From positions 1 through 64,000 of the forward strand of contig NZ_BMXE01000012.1 in the NCBI RefSeq assembly GCF_014651595.1: a DNA stretch of 64,000 bases, read 5' to 3'. Of this stretch, positions 55,964 to 64,000 are shown one piece after another. The position numbers and the translations under genes are program-made. Source of the DNA: Pseudovibrio japonicus. GTDB lineage: Bacteria > Pseudomonadota > Alphaproteobacteria > Rhizobiales > Stappiaceae. The stretch's first letter is position 1; each line of letters begins with the position of its first letter. The notes under the pieces were generated by a model. The model searched no databases. It saw nothing but the letters and a program-made list of their open reading frames with translations, and was not told where the DNA came from.

Positions 55964-58639
55964 CTATGCAATATCGCGACGTGCGAAAGACATGGACCGG
56001 AAACTATCCTTGTATGGGCTTGTGCCGATCTTCTTGATCCGGCCAACACCCATCTTGTAGTTGTAGTTCCCGCTGATCCAGTCCACCACACGGCCAGACA
56101 AAGCGTTCGCTGGCTGTGCAGTGTGCAGGAAGTCCATGTAAAGCATACCCTTCTTCAGCGCCGGGGTAACAATGGCTACCGCAGTAATCGCTGCTTCGGT
56201 CAACTCGATATGGCCGGCTTCCATCAGTTTGGTGAAGGTGAAGTCATCGCCCTCAATGCCCACAGTGGTGTCTGTCTGCACCGGAATACGGTCAGAGTAG
56301 AGCATCACGTAGTCACCGTTCTCGATACCGCGCTCTTTGGCGTCATCTGGATGAATTTCAACCCAGTTCTCAGGCCAGCGCTGCACGATGTAAGGACGAC
56401 GGCGGTCATCATAACCGGACTGCCAACGCTCGTTGATACGACCGGAAGTCACCCAAAGCTCATCATCCTTAGGCTTCATCCATGCCCAGTAATCGGAGAA
56501 CAGGCTCCATGGGCTCTTTTGGATGTTGCACTTACCCGTTTGAGAGTTGAAGTGAGTGAGCTTCTTGTTGTAGCGATTGGAACCACTTGGACCAGTCTCG
56601 GACAGCTCACGGGTTGTGTCATGCAGACGCTTGGTCCCCTGCAGGGTGCCATCTTCAAGCATAACAACCGGACCCTGAATACCGTCCGTGCCGAACTCGG
56701 CAAACTTTTCGTGAAGTGTCTTGCCTTCCTTCTGCGCAGCAACCTTCAGCATAAAGAAGTCTTTGCGGCTGCCACGGGAGAATCGAGCCGCTTCTTCAAG
56801 CACTTCGTTGGAGTTCTTCCAATCGTAGCCCTTAAAGCCCATCTTCTTCGCAAGGTTCGCAACAATCCACCAATCCGGTTTCGCTTCACCCGGTGCATCG
56901 TAAAATTTTGGATACAGCCGCAGACGACGCTCACCGTTTGCACGGGTGAATGTGTCTTCGCCCCAACCAGCAGCCGGGAACACGATGTCTGCGAAACGTG
57001 CGCCAATCGGATCTACGAGGTAGATGTCCTGGTTCACAACAACCATGCCACCGCTATCGACACGCTTCTTCAGCGTATTGATGATCGCTTGCTTGTCGTA
57101 GGAACGCACCTGATGCGGGTTCTGAACAGTCAACTCCTCAAACTTCGCTGCAAGAGACTGGGACCCACACATGGACTGGATCCAAGTGTTACCAATCACA
57201 TGAGCAAAGCGGGTGTGTCCACTCATCAGATACCGGTCCGTATCCATTGCACGGCGCCGACGGCCCGGCAGCTTTTCAGGAGACTTGTTGCGTGGGTAAG
57301 ACCCACCCTTCAGGCCACCACGCTGGTGACCACCAGCACGGCCAATAACCTGACCCGGACGACCACCACAGCCACAGATAATACCAAGCGAAGAAATCGC
57401 ATTGGTGTTACCAGTGTTATTGGACCAGTAGAAGCCCTTCTCGATCATGATGGACGTCTTAGGGCGAGACCCATCTTCACGTGGTTTCGCCATCCACTCA
57501 GCCGCCTTGTAGATTTTCTCTACATCGATCTGAGCAATCTCGGCAGCAGCTGTTGGTTCAAACTCGTCCTGTGCCATCAGCCACTTAACGAAGTCATCGT
57601 AGCCGTCGGTCTGGAACATGCCCCATGTGGTCCGCCACTGCCAGGGCGTGTTACGTGTCCCCTGGCCGAAACCTGAAGAGCTTTCCCACTTGTTGTTGAC
57701 CCAATCACGGATCCATTCAGCGTCCTGCCAGCCATTCTCGATGATCACACGAGCAATCGCATTCACAACAAGAAGGTCGGTTCCCGGCTGAATGTCCAGC
57801 CACAAACCACCATTCTTCTCGGCATACGCCACACCAGCGGTCTTACGCGGGATCATGAAGATGGTCTTCTGACCATTCTGGATTGCAGGCATCATCCAGT
57901 CAGTGAACAGGATGGTTTTGGACTCGTAAGGGTCCGTACCGCACACCAGCAGCGTCTCGGCATCCTTCCAGTCCTGATAGGACGGACCGAAGTTGTCGAA
58001 CCCGGCGTCCCTAAAGCCCGGCGTGGACGTCACATCAGACGGCGTGTCGTGGAATGTGAAGTTCGCGGTGCTGACAGAGCGCAGAGCATACTTGGAAATC
58101 GCGTAGGTGTTTTCCATGTAGCCGTAGGAGAATGTCTTCACGCAGAAAGCATTCTCACCGTGCTTCTTGATGACGTGCTTACCAACTTCCGCAGCAATCT
58201 CCAGAGCCAGATCCCAAGTGACGGGCATCAAAGTGCCGAACATGCGGATCATCGGTGACTTCAGGCGATCGCGGGTTGGGGTCTGCGGGTTGTAAACCTT
58301 CTTCGCCAGCGCACCACCACGGATAGAAGAATTACCATTGATGTTTACATGCTTGGTATCTTTATCCGGAATGATGATTACATGGTGAGGTTCACCCTTG
58401 TGCAGCACAACGTTGTACTGGTTAGGAGCAACCCATGGACCCAGCGGATCAACCGGGAAGTCGACGCCAAAGGCATTTTCAGCAGCTTTCTCGCCGCCCA
58501 CCTTGCCGCCCTTCACAGGCCAGCGATAGATCTTGTAACCACACGCTACGATACAATAATCACATGCAGTGGAAAGAACATCAGCATCTACCGGAGGCAG
58601 CGGAATGTTTGTCCCAGGAATGTAGTAGGGAGTTGACAT
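55964..58639 (-). CDS. idrA: AioA-like molybdopterin oxidoreductase, probable iodate reductase catalytic subunit
   Basis: 891 residues with GAGGAG upstream. A DMSO-reductase-superfamily enzyme that would hold a bis-MGD Mo centre and one 3Fe-4S cluster. The cluster motif is CDYCIVACGYK (C26, C29, C33), in the arsenite-oxidase clade pattern. Further features are TFSYGYMENTYAIS, CGTDPYESKTILF, CGCGGRPGQVIGRAGGHQRG and VDPIGARFADIVFPAAGWGE. It has no signal peptide and would be exported with its Tat-bearing Rieske partner. Arsenite oxidase (AioA) is the alternative; two di-heme peroxidase genes in the same operon and absence of aioXSR or a cytochrome c552 gene favour iodate reductase (IdrA), as described in Pseudomonas sp. 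SCT and Denitromonas. Confidence 0.82.
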   Translation of the reverse strand: MSTPYYIPGTNIPLPPVDADVLSTACDYCIVACGYKIYRWPVKGGKVGGEKAAENAFGVDFPVDPLGPWVAPNQYNVVLHKGEPHHVIIIPDKDTKHVNINGNSSIRGGALAKKVYNPQTPTRDRLKSPMIRMFGTLMPVTWDLALEIAAEVGKHVIKKHGENAFCVKTFSYGYMENTYAISKYALRSVSTANFTFHDTPSDVTSTPGFRDAGFDNFGPSYQDWKDAETLLVCGTDPYESKTILFTDWMMPAIQNGQKTIFMIPRKTAGVAYAEKNGGLWLDIQPGTDLLVVNAIARVIIENGWQDAEWIRDWVNNKWESSSGFGQGTRNTPWQWRTTWGMFQTDGYDDFVKWLMAQDEFEPTAAAEIAQIDVEKIYKAAEWMAKPREDGSRPKTSIMIEKGFYWSNNTGNTNAISSLGIICGCGGRPGQVIGRAGGHQRGGLKGGSYPRNKSPEKLPGRRRRAMDTDRYLMSGHTRFAHVIGNTWIQSMCGSQSLAAKFEELTVQNPHQVRSYDKQAIINTLKKRVDSGGMVVVNQDIYLVDPIGARFADIVFPAAGWGEDTFTRANGERRLRLYPKFYDAPGEAKPDWWIVANLAKKMGFKGYDWKNSNEVLEEAARFSRGSRKDFFMLKVAAQKEGKTLHEKFAEFGTDGIQGPVVMLEDGTLQGTKRLHDTTRELSETGPSGSNRYNKKLTHFNSQTGKCNIQKSPWSLFSDYWAWMKPKDDELWVTSGRINERWQSGYDDRRRPYIVQRWPENWVEIHPDDAKERGIENGDYVMLYSDRIPVQTDTTVGIEGDDFTFTKLMEAGHIELTEAAITAVAIVTPALKKGMLYMDFLHTAQPANALSGRVVDWISGNYNYKMGVGRIKKIGTSPYKDSFRSMSFARRDIA

Positions 58640-58649
58640 GATTTACTCC

Positions 58650-59246
58650 TCACCCTTTGAGATTGTCGTAGCGGCCATAGATCAGCCCGAACATACCGAC
58701 GGCATAAACATCATCACCATCCAGCTCGAGAAGGACCTGAGGTAGGCTCTGGTAAGCCTGACCGGAAATAAAGATACCGTGGCGGGTTAGGTCAAAGGTG
58801 GTCAGGTGAAGGGGGCATGGGCCCAGCGCCTTATCACCTTTTTGATAAGTCCCCTGAAGCGGACCACCCTGATGCGTACAGGTGTAGTTGAACGCCACAA
58901 TGTCCTTGTCAGCCCCAATACCGCCGCCAGCTTCCCTGCCCAGCTTCACAATCATGGACTCGCAATAAGCGCCTTCGTCCGGATAGTTGAAGTCGAGCGG
59001 CTCATCCTCTTTCAGATCAGAAAGCTTACAAATGAACTTGCGCTCATACGTGGAGACCATGGCAGGCATCTTCGCGGAGGAAGGACCAGACTTGAGAGCC
59101 ACCATAACGGTGAAGGTAGAAATACCGGAAGTCAGCAGAAACTGACGGCGTGTCATCACACAGCGCTTGCCGGTTTTTGCGATTTCCTCTGGGCCGTTAA
59201 CGACCTCAACCATCTCAGGAGAGACGGACTTAGGTTGATGTGTCAT
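58650..59246 (-). CDS. idrB: Rieske subunit of the AioA/IdrA-type enzyme
   Basis: 198 residues from the ATG at 59246; the ATG two codons earlier sits directly on the AGAGGAG site. A long cytoplasmic N-tail leads to a twin-arginine signal (TRRQFLLTSGISTFTVMVAL), which carries the complex to the periplasm. The Rieske 2Fe-2S ligands are CTHQGGPL (C123, H125) and CPLH (C144, H147). The position that can carry a disulfide Cys in Rieske proteins is Gly. It passes electrons between the quinol/cytochrome side and the molybdoenzyme. Ten bases separate it from idrA. Confidence 0.85.
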   Translation of the reverse strand: MTHQPKSVSPEMVEVVNGPEEIAKTGKRCVMTRRQFLLTSGISTFTVMVALKSGPSSAKMPAMVSTYERKFICKLSDLKEDEPLDFNYPDEGAYCESMIVKLGREAGGGIGADKDIVAFNYTCTHQGGPLQGTYQKGDKALGPCPLHLTTFDLTRHGIFISGQAYQSLPQVLLELDGDDVYAVGMFGLIYGRYDNLKG

Positions 59247-59258
59247 CTCCATCTCCTC

Positions 59259-60401
59259 TTAATTCGTTACAGCCGGAAGTGGCTCATACTCAGGAAGATC
59301 AGGTGTCTCCATGGTAAGACGCTCGCCAGAGAAGCTCTCTACGAAAGCAACCAGATCAGCTTTCTCATCGTCGGTCAGACCAAGAGGCTTAATCAGGTCA
59401 GTTTTTGTTGCTGCCCAGTCATTGGTGCCACCACCCTGATTGTAGAACTCGACCACATCTTCAAGAGTCTCCAGCATGCCGTTGTGCATGTAAGGAGCGG
59501 TGTATTTGGTGTAACGCAGAGACGGCACACGGAACTTGCCCAGATCGGCTTCTTGCTTTGTCACGAAGTAAAGGCCCGGATCATCCTTCCACTTGCGGTA
59601 TTTCTCTTCCGTGGACCCCTTTGCTAAAAGCTCAAACCGGAAGGTGATCTGCGCAAGCTCGTCTGTTTCCCAGCCGTCATAAGCTGGAACGCCGAGGTTG
59701 TAGTACTTCTGGTTGGAGATCAAAGCACCATCGTGACAGGTGGAACAGCCAGCCTTACCGGTGAAAAGCTCCATGCCCCGCTTCTGCTGATCACTCAGAG
59801 CATCATCATCACCCAGCATATAGAGATCAAACGGAGTATCACGCTGAACGATAGACCGCTCAAACGCAGCAATCGCCATATAAGCGTCACGCATCAAAGG
59901 ATATTCGGTGCCGAACACATCGTTAAAGCGCTCACGATACTCAGGAATAAACGCAAGGCGCGCTTCCATCATGTCGTCTTCACCGTTACCAGCAACACCA
60001 CCACGCGCAGCGGTGCGGGCTTCAGCTTCCAAAGACTTGGAAATACCAGTCCAGAACAGGTTACCGTAATAAGCGGTGTTCACGATGGTGGGCGAGTTAC
60101 GCCAGTGAACTGTACCCGGGTAGCCCAGAGAGATCTTGTCTGGGAAGTCCCAGCCAAGTTCTGGTAGGTGACATGCCGAGCATGGCATGGAACCGTTACC
60201 GGACAGGCGTGGATCAAAGAACAGCAGCTTACCCAGCTCAACCTTTTCAGGTGTCATCGGGTTATCTGGTGGAGAAGGCGGCTCTCCCAAAGGAGCCAAT
60301 TCCGCAGGGCGTTGTTCTGCAGCTTGAACACCAGCTGCAACTGCAACAATAGAAATACCAGCAAGTGCAATCACACCAACGGTTCTTTTGAATATTGTCA
60401 T
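59259..60401 (-). CDS. idrP1: Periplasmic di-heme cytochrome c peroxidase of the Idr operon (nearer idrB)
   Basis: 380 residues with GGGGG upstream. A Sec signal (1-27, ending VQAA) leads to two haem c sites, CSACH (C74-H78) and CSTCH (C219-H223), in the bacterial CCP/MauG pattern. APYMHNGMLETLEDVVEFYN is the conserved block near the second haem. In Idr systems the paired peroxidases are thought to detoxify H2O2 made during iodate reduction. A paralogue of the next gene. Whether this one corresponds to P1 or P2 is assigned by adjacency to idrB only. Confidence 0.83.
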   Translation of the reverse strand: MTIFKRTVGVIALAGISIVAVAAGVQAAEQRPAELAPLGEPPSPPDNPMTPEKVELGKLLFFDPRLSGNGSMPCSACHLPELGWDFPDKISLGYPGTVHWRNSPTIVNTAYYGNLFWTGISKSLEAEARTAARGGVAGNGEDDMMEARLAFIPEYRERFNDVFGTEYPLMRDAYMAIAAFERSIVQRDTPFDLYMLGDDDALSDQQKRGMELFTGKAGCSTCHDGALISNQKYYNLGVPAYDGWETDELAQITFRFELLAKGSTEEKYRKWKDDPGLYFVTKQEADLGKFRVPSLRYTKYTAPYMHNGMLETLEDVVEFYNQGGGTNDWAATKTDLIKPLGLTDDEKADLVAFVESFSGERLTMETPDLPEYEPLPAVTN

Positions 60402-60413
60402 CTTAGCAGCCCC

Positions 60414-61487
60414 CTAATTCTTCTTGTTCCGCCAGTCTTCGATCAACTCGTAAGAGTAGTCGTCGGCTGCCCAAACGTATTCAGGAGTGTCGAAGCTGTC
60501 GCCAGACAAGGCCTTCAGGAACGCAACCAGATTGGCCTTCTCGCTGTTCTTCAAATTGAGTGGCTTCAGACGTGCATCTTTGTTGACATCATCACCGCCG
60601 CCTTGGTTGTAAAACTCTACAACCTCTTCAAGGGTCACCAGCATGCCGTTGTGCATGTAGGGCGCGGTATAAGTCAGCTCACGAAGAGTAGGCGTCAGGA
60701 AGGACCGTTTGGCCTCTTCCTTATGATCCCGGATGAACGCCCCCTGATCCTCGCGTAGGTTCATGTAGTTGTTCACCCCCATGAACTTCGCGTAGGTCAC
60801 ATAGGTGATGTGACGTAGCGGGTCCGACCAGATCTCAGGGTTGTTTGGAACACCGATATTGTGCGGTTGATCATCTGTGAAGCGGTTGCCGGAGTGACAG
60901 GAAGAACATCCTGCTTTGCCCATAAACAGCTCATAACCGCGTCTTTCCGAAACAGTCAGCTCGCCACGGTCAAACCCGGAACCTTTTGATCTAATGGATT
61001 TAAGAAAAGCTTCTAATGCACTGCGAGCACCACCATTGGATGGTTCTCCCTTACCCGCAGCTTCAAACATTTTAACGTAAACCGGATCCTGCTTCAGACG
61101 CTCCTGCATGATCCGCATATCCATGTTCATGATGTAGGTCTCGGTGATCATGCCACGAGACACATCGTTTAGGTTTGTTCCCAAACGACCATCATGCATC
61201 CAGGCTTCCCGGAGCCCGACATTCGCCAGTGTTGGCGTGTTACGGAAACCCTCTGTCCCAGAATATGCGGTAGAGAGCTGTTCGCCATCCGTGAACGCCT
61301 TAGCTGGTTCATGACATGTTGAACAGCTAAGGTTGGTGTCACCAGATAAGCGGCTATCAAAAAATAAACGTTTTCCAAGTTCCACGAGAGCAGGATTCTG
61401 CTCAATCTTTGCAACAGGCCCCAAATCTGTTGCAAATGCCGCAGTGCTCGTCATCAAAGCAATCGATATACTGACGAGAAGGCGCAT
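60414..61487 (-). CDS. idrP2: Periplasmic di-heme cytochrome c peroxidase of the Idr operon (first gene)
   Basis: 357 residues from the ATG at 61487 (GGGGG upstream; the open frame extends 14 codons earlier). Sec signal 1-19 (MRLLVSISIALMTSTAAFA), haem sites CSTCH (C55-H59) and CSSCH (C194-H198), and APYMHNGMLVTLEEVVEFYN. Promoter-proximal gene of the four-gene unit; the FNR-type box at 61591 lies about 100 bases upstream. The two peroxidases share architecture but differ enough to have distinct roles. Confidence 0.83.
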   Translation of the reverse strand: MRLLVSISIALMTSTAAFATDLGPVAKIEQNPALVELGKRLFFDSRLSGDTNLSCSTCHEPAKAFTDGEQLSTAYSGTEGFRNTPTLANVGLREAWMHDGRLGTNLNDVSRGMITETYIMNMDMRIMQERLKQDPVYVKMFEAAGKGEPSNGGARSALEAFLKSIRSKGSGFDRGELTVSERRGYELFMGKAGCSSCHSGNRFTDDQPHNIGVPNNPEIWSDPLRHITYVTYAKFMGVNNYMNLREDQGAFIRDHKEEAKRSFLTPTLRELTYTAPYMHNGMLVTLEEVVEFYNQGGGDDVNKDARLKPLNLKNSEKANLVAFLKALSGDSFDTPEYVWAADDYSYELIEDWRNKKN

Positions 61488-61590
61488 TGTTACCCCCAAT
61501 TTGCCTAGGATGACGCCGGCGAGACTCAATATCAGGACAGCATCGATCCGCTAATACCCGCCATTTCTGCATGGGGTTGGACTGCTTTCA

Positions 61591-61604
61591 TTGATTACAA
61601 TCAG
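61591..61604 (-). promoter_or_regulatory. FNR-type box upstream of the Idr operon
   Basis: TTGAT-TACA-ATCAG matches the FNR/Anr consensus TTGAT-N4-ATCAA at nine of ten positions. It is the nearer box to idrP2, centred about 110 bases before its start codon, which is right for activation with a leader of about 70 bases. Confidence 0.65.
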
Positions 61605-61689
61605 GAGTTAGGTACAAGAGTTCCAAACAACGAAATTTTTCTCGCTTGTTCGGGTAAGAAAACATTGAATAAAAGTAATCCGTAGAATA

Positions 61690-61703
61690 TTGATTTATAT
61701 CAA
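61690..61703 (+). promoter_or_regulatory. Perfect FNR-type box upstream of the Crp/Fnr regulator
   Basis: TTGAT-TTAT-ATCAA is a perfect FNR/Anr consensus and is flanked by A and T extending the dyad to 16 bases. Its centre is 65 bases before the regulator start, suggesting autoregulation or cross-regulation by the housekeeping FNR. Confidence 0.8.
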
Positions 61704-61761
61704 TGTCCACGAGAACTGGGGACTTTACGCCAAATCACGCAAAAAGCGGGGAGCTTAACGC

Positions 61762-62529
61762 ATGTCGGGGACAACCCCTCCAAAGATAGTGTCATCACCT
61801 GACCAACTTTCTTTTGAGTGTGTTCAGGAGTCCTGCGGATTTGAGGGCGAAGAGTGCATTTGTCGCCCGATGCATCTCCATTTTGACAAAGCTGAATTAC
61901 GCTCCGCCAGAACCATCGAATTGAACGAAGGGGACCAGCTCGCGCCGGAAGATTTTCCCGAGCCTGTCGTCTTTGCAGTTCTCAATGGTGTAATCGCTAT
62001 CGAGAGCCACCTGAGTGATGGCCGCCGCTCTCTTCTCACGCTCCGCTTCCCGGGCGAATATCTGGACATGAACCGGGCGGATCGGCACGCCTCAGGTGAA
62101 GTGGTCGCGCTCGCGCCAACAAGTGTGAAGCTTGTTCCGCTCAGCATCTTTGAAGAGTTGCTTCTGAAGGATTCCAATCTGCGCCGCATCTACTGGCGTC
62201 GCGCAACCGACATCATGCACCAACAGTTCGACCATTCCTCTGATCTGGGCAAAAAGACCCCGACAGAACGCATGGCCTCCTTTATCTTCGAGCTCCGCAA
62301 CCGCATGAGCATCCCGCGCTTTGTAGAGGAGTTCACACTCCCAATCTCAAGGCAGTCCATCGCGGATTATCTTGGCCTGCGCGCAGAGACCGTAAGCCGT
62401 GTTCTCAAGGGTCTGGAAAAAGAAGGCGCCGTCAAGCTGATCGGCAAACACAAGATCGCGATTCTCGATTTCAAAGGCCTGCGCATGATCGCGAACGGCT
62501 CCCGCCCACGCCTGTCCAATCACCGCTGA
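61762..62529 (+). CDS. Crp/Fnr-family regulator with an unusual N-terminal cysteine cluster
   Basis: 255 residues, GGGGAG eight bases upstream. Four cysteines occur at C20, C25, C32 and C34 (C-x4-C-x6-C-x-C) and nowhere else; classical FNR uses three N-terminal cysteines plus one at about 122. The cyclic-nucleotide-like beta-roll follows (FAVLNGVIAIESHLSDGRRSLLTLRFPGEYLDM). The HTH is ISRQSIADYLGLRAETVSRVLKGLEKEG; its E-x-x-S-R recognition residues predict binding to TTGAT-type FNR boxes, two of which lie upstream. It probably senses oxygen, NO or redox by an Fe-S cluster and activates the divergent Idr operon. Confidence 0.9.
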   Translation: MSGTTPPKIVSSPDQLSFECVQESCGFEGEECICRPMHLHFDKAELRSARTIELNEGDQLAPEDFPEPVVFAVLNGVIAIESHLSDGRRSLLTLRFPGEYLDMNRADRHASGEVVALAPTSVKLVPLSIFEELLLKDSNLRRIYWRRATDIMHQQFDHSSDLGKKTPTERMASFIFELRNRMSIPRFVEEFTLPISRQSIADYLGLRAETVSRVLKGLEKEGAVKLIGKHKIAILDFKGLRMIANGSRPRLSNHR

Positions 62530-62636
62530 TCAATCCTTGCAGCGCTAAGAGCTGGAAACCACACCAGCTCTTCCAAGCTCTCCTCACCTTCCACGGTATC
62601 ATCGGGCACAGCGCCCTCGCCAAATCGGGCGTAGGA

Positions 62637-63785
62637 TCACACCGCCATCTCTTCAACGCCAACCAGTTCAAAAGAGCCCAGTGGAGTCTCAACGCCATTG
62701 AGCAGCACGGCCAGCCTGTGCTCACCCTCATAATACCGGCGTGTCGTAATTGGCCTGATGTTATGCTGCCCCACAACACTGAGAGTCTGGCCGGCTTTCA
62801 ACGTCCCGCGCTTCAGCTTAAAAACCTTGGGCGCCAGCTTACCGTTGGCTTTGCGGTGGTACAATATGAAGTCCAGCATGTAGGAGGTCGCCTTATCTGA
62901 TGAGTTCTCAATCTCCACTGAGAACCCCAGCTTCGATCCAAACTCTACCCGATTATCTCTCAAGGTCCCCGAAACCACCTTCACATGCTCCGGGTCATAC
63001 CCCAACACCGCAAGGCTCGGTAAATGCGCTGCCTTCACATTGCTCCGCAGCGCATGACGCACCAGCCGCTCTGTCTGCACAGAAGGCTTTTCAAGCCACC
63101 TCCCACAAACCTCCGCGACCAAATCCGGATGATCCTTGGAAATATCGTTGAGGTGATTAGCAACAGAGCGGCGCACATATTCCGTCTCATCGTCCTTGAG
63201 CTTCTCTAATAACGGCAGACACTTCTCCGGCGCCTCAATGAAACCTTTCAGTCGAAGCCCCCAGGGCAGTCGCGGCCGCGTTCCTTCGGAAACAAGTCGC
63301 CGCACATGCGCGCTCTCATCCTCGGCCCATTCAGTCAGTAGAGTCATGGCTTCCGCCTCGTATCGCTCAATGAAAGGCCGAATAGCAAACTCGGCTGAAA
63401 ACCGGCAGGTCATCTCCTTCATGGCGGACATAGAAAGCTCAAAGTCCTCCAAACCATAAAGCAGCACGTAGTCCGTAAACGGCATGGTGATGAAGCCGGA
63501 AAGCCCACTGGACCGACTATCCCACAGCGGCTCATCATCCATAGCCAGCGGCGCCGAAAGCGTAGCCAGCATAATCCTCAGGGCTACGCTATAGTCCTCA
63601 GGCAGATGCCGCCGCAAACACCGAGCCAGATGGAACGACCGCTCCTTCAGCTCCAGATCACTCAAGCCATCCATCGCGTCAACAATGAAGCCAGCTGCAT
63701 CAAAACCGGAATGAACCTCTGCTAACGCAGAGGCCATCCGTTCAATCGCGGCTTGATTAAATAACTCTTTGAAAGGTTCAGCCAT
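62637..63785 (-). CDS. DNA alkylation repair protein, AlkC-like
   Basis: 382 residues. A HEAT-like helical domain (about 1-255) with HVRRLVSEGTRPRLPWG and ETEYVRRSVANHLNDIS, typical of AlkC/AlkD-type glycosylases, is followed by an Ig-like beta domain (about 260-380: VEFGSKLGFSVEIEN, YYEGEHRLAVLLNG), the arrangement known for AlkC. Such enzymes remove 3-methyladenine and related lesions from DNA. Its start overlaps the end of the next upstream gene by eight bases. Confidence 0.85.
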   Translation of the reverse strand: MAEPFKELFNQAAIERMASALAEVHSGFDAAGFIVDAMDGLSDLELKERSFHLARCLRRHLPEDYSVALRIMLATLSAPLAMDDEPLWDSRSSGLSGFITMPFTDYVLLYGLEDFELSMSAMKEMTCRFSAEFAIRPFIERYEAEAMTLLTEWAEDESAHVRRLVSEGTRPRLPWGLRLKGFIEAPEKCLPLLEKLKDDETEYVRRSVANHLNDISKDHPDLVAEVCGRWLEKPSVQTERLVRHALRSNVKAAHLPSLAVLGYDPEHVKVVSGTLRDNRVEFGSKLGFSVEIENSSDKATSYMLDFILYHRKANGKLAPKVFKLKRGTLKAGQTLSVVGQHNIRPITTRRYYEGEHRLAVLLNGVETPLGSFELVGVEEMAV

Positions 63786-64000
63786 ACGTTCCCACCACTT
63801 GGAAGAATTCCATCGCCCCCGCTTTACGCGGCTGGTGCTCGCGGGCGCTGTCTAGCAGAGAAAAATAAGCCTGCCCCGCTGCATGATCCCCTGCCGCAGC
63901 AACAGCTTTCTTGCTGGCACTGTCGTTCGCCCACACCACAATATCAGCATAAGCACCATCCGCATGCTTTACCAGAGAGCGCCGCACAAACCCCTCAAAC
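63778..64000 (-). CDS. Partial gene, dimeric alpha/beta-barrel-like protein (5' end outside window)
   Basis: The C-terminal part, about 73 residues, of a gene that continues beyond base 64000. Visible sequence includes SLVKHADGAYADIVVWAND and QAYFSLLDSAR, resembling small stress-responsive or antibiotic-monooxygenase-like (ABM fold) proteins. Function unknown. It overlaps the AlkC-like start, so the two are cotranscribed. Confidence 0.65.
   Translation of the reverse strand, partial: FEGFVRRSLVKHADGAYADIVVWANDSASKKAVAAAGDHAAGQAYFSLLDSAREHQPRKAGAMEFFQVVGTYG

Noticed and set aside
55964-59246. Arsenite oxidase (aioBA)
   Set aside because: The subunits are AioA/AioB-like, but the operon has two di-heme peroxidases and no aioX/S/R, cytochrome c552 or moeA gene; iodate reductase fits better. 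Kept as the main alternative.

Overview
The window looks like chromosome of a marine, facultatively respiring alphaproteobacterium, most likely near Pseudovibrio/Stappiaceae. That placement is an inference from gene content and protein flavour: a Na+-translocating NQR, a leucine-catabolic operon, OxyR-catalase and iodate-reductase-type genes in DNA of moderate GC. No rRNA or tRNA gene is visible to confirm it. I see no phage, insertion sequence, CRISPR array or origin. Almost every gene has an intact, ordinary reading frame.

0-12 kb: a crotonase, a Tat-exported serine hydrolase, a large fused catabolic reductive dehalogenase (two RdhA-like lobes, two Fe-S motifs, C-terminal flavin/2Fe-2S reductase), and the divergent catalase-OxyR pair. 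These are followed by a LuxR-type regulator, an OsmC-like protein and PlsY. 11.5-20.4 kb: a TetR regulator facing a complete leucine/isovalerate operon (ivd, mccB, mccA, acyl-CoA synthetase, HMG-CoA lyase, methylglutaconyl-CoA hydratase), with an excellent 28-bp palindromic operator between them. 20.5-25.8 kb: an MFS exporter, two isochorismatase-like hydrolases with the stump of a third between them, a GlxA-type regulator with a possibly leaderless start, and two tandem SnoaL/DUF4440-like paralogues.

25.9-33.7 kb: nqrABCDEF with a strong terminator, and divergently apbE (FMN transferase) and nqrM, so the structural genes and both maturation factors lie together. 33.7-53.3 kb is mostly housekeeping or metabolic: an RGG-tailed DEAD-box helicase, an amidase, Tex, and an AT-rich block with an amino-acid permease and a phosphoesterase. 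It continues with a RecD-like helicase, glutamate decarboxylase, an APH-type kinase with a P1 peptidase, and a GntR regulator opposite a very small membrane protein and a 2-hydroxyacid dehydrogenase, then an aldo/keto reductase.

53.4-62.5 kb is the most interesting region. It has two periplasmic di-heme peroxidases, a Tat-exported Rieske subunit and an AioA-like molybdoenzyme in one tight operon, the idrP2-P1-B-A arrangement expected of iodate reductase. A 789-residue HEAT-repeat protein follows. A Crp/Fnr regulator with an unusual N-terminal cysteine cluster is transcribed divergently, and the shared promoter region carries two FNR-type boxes. The simplest reading is an oxygen-repressed iodate (or related oxyanion) respiration system in which the two peroxidases remove H2O2 made at the active site. 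The window ends with an AlkC-like DNA glycosylase and a partial gene.
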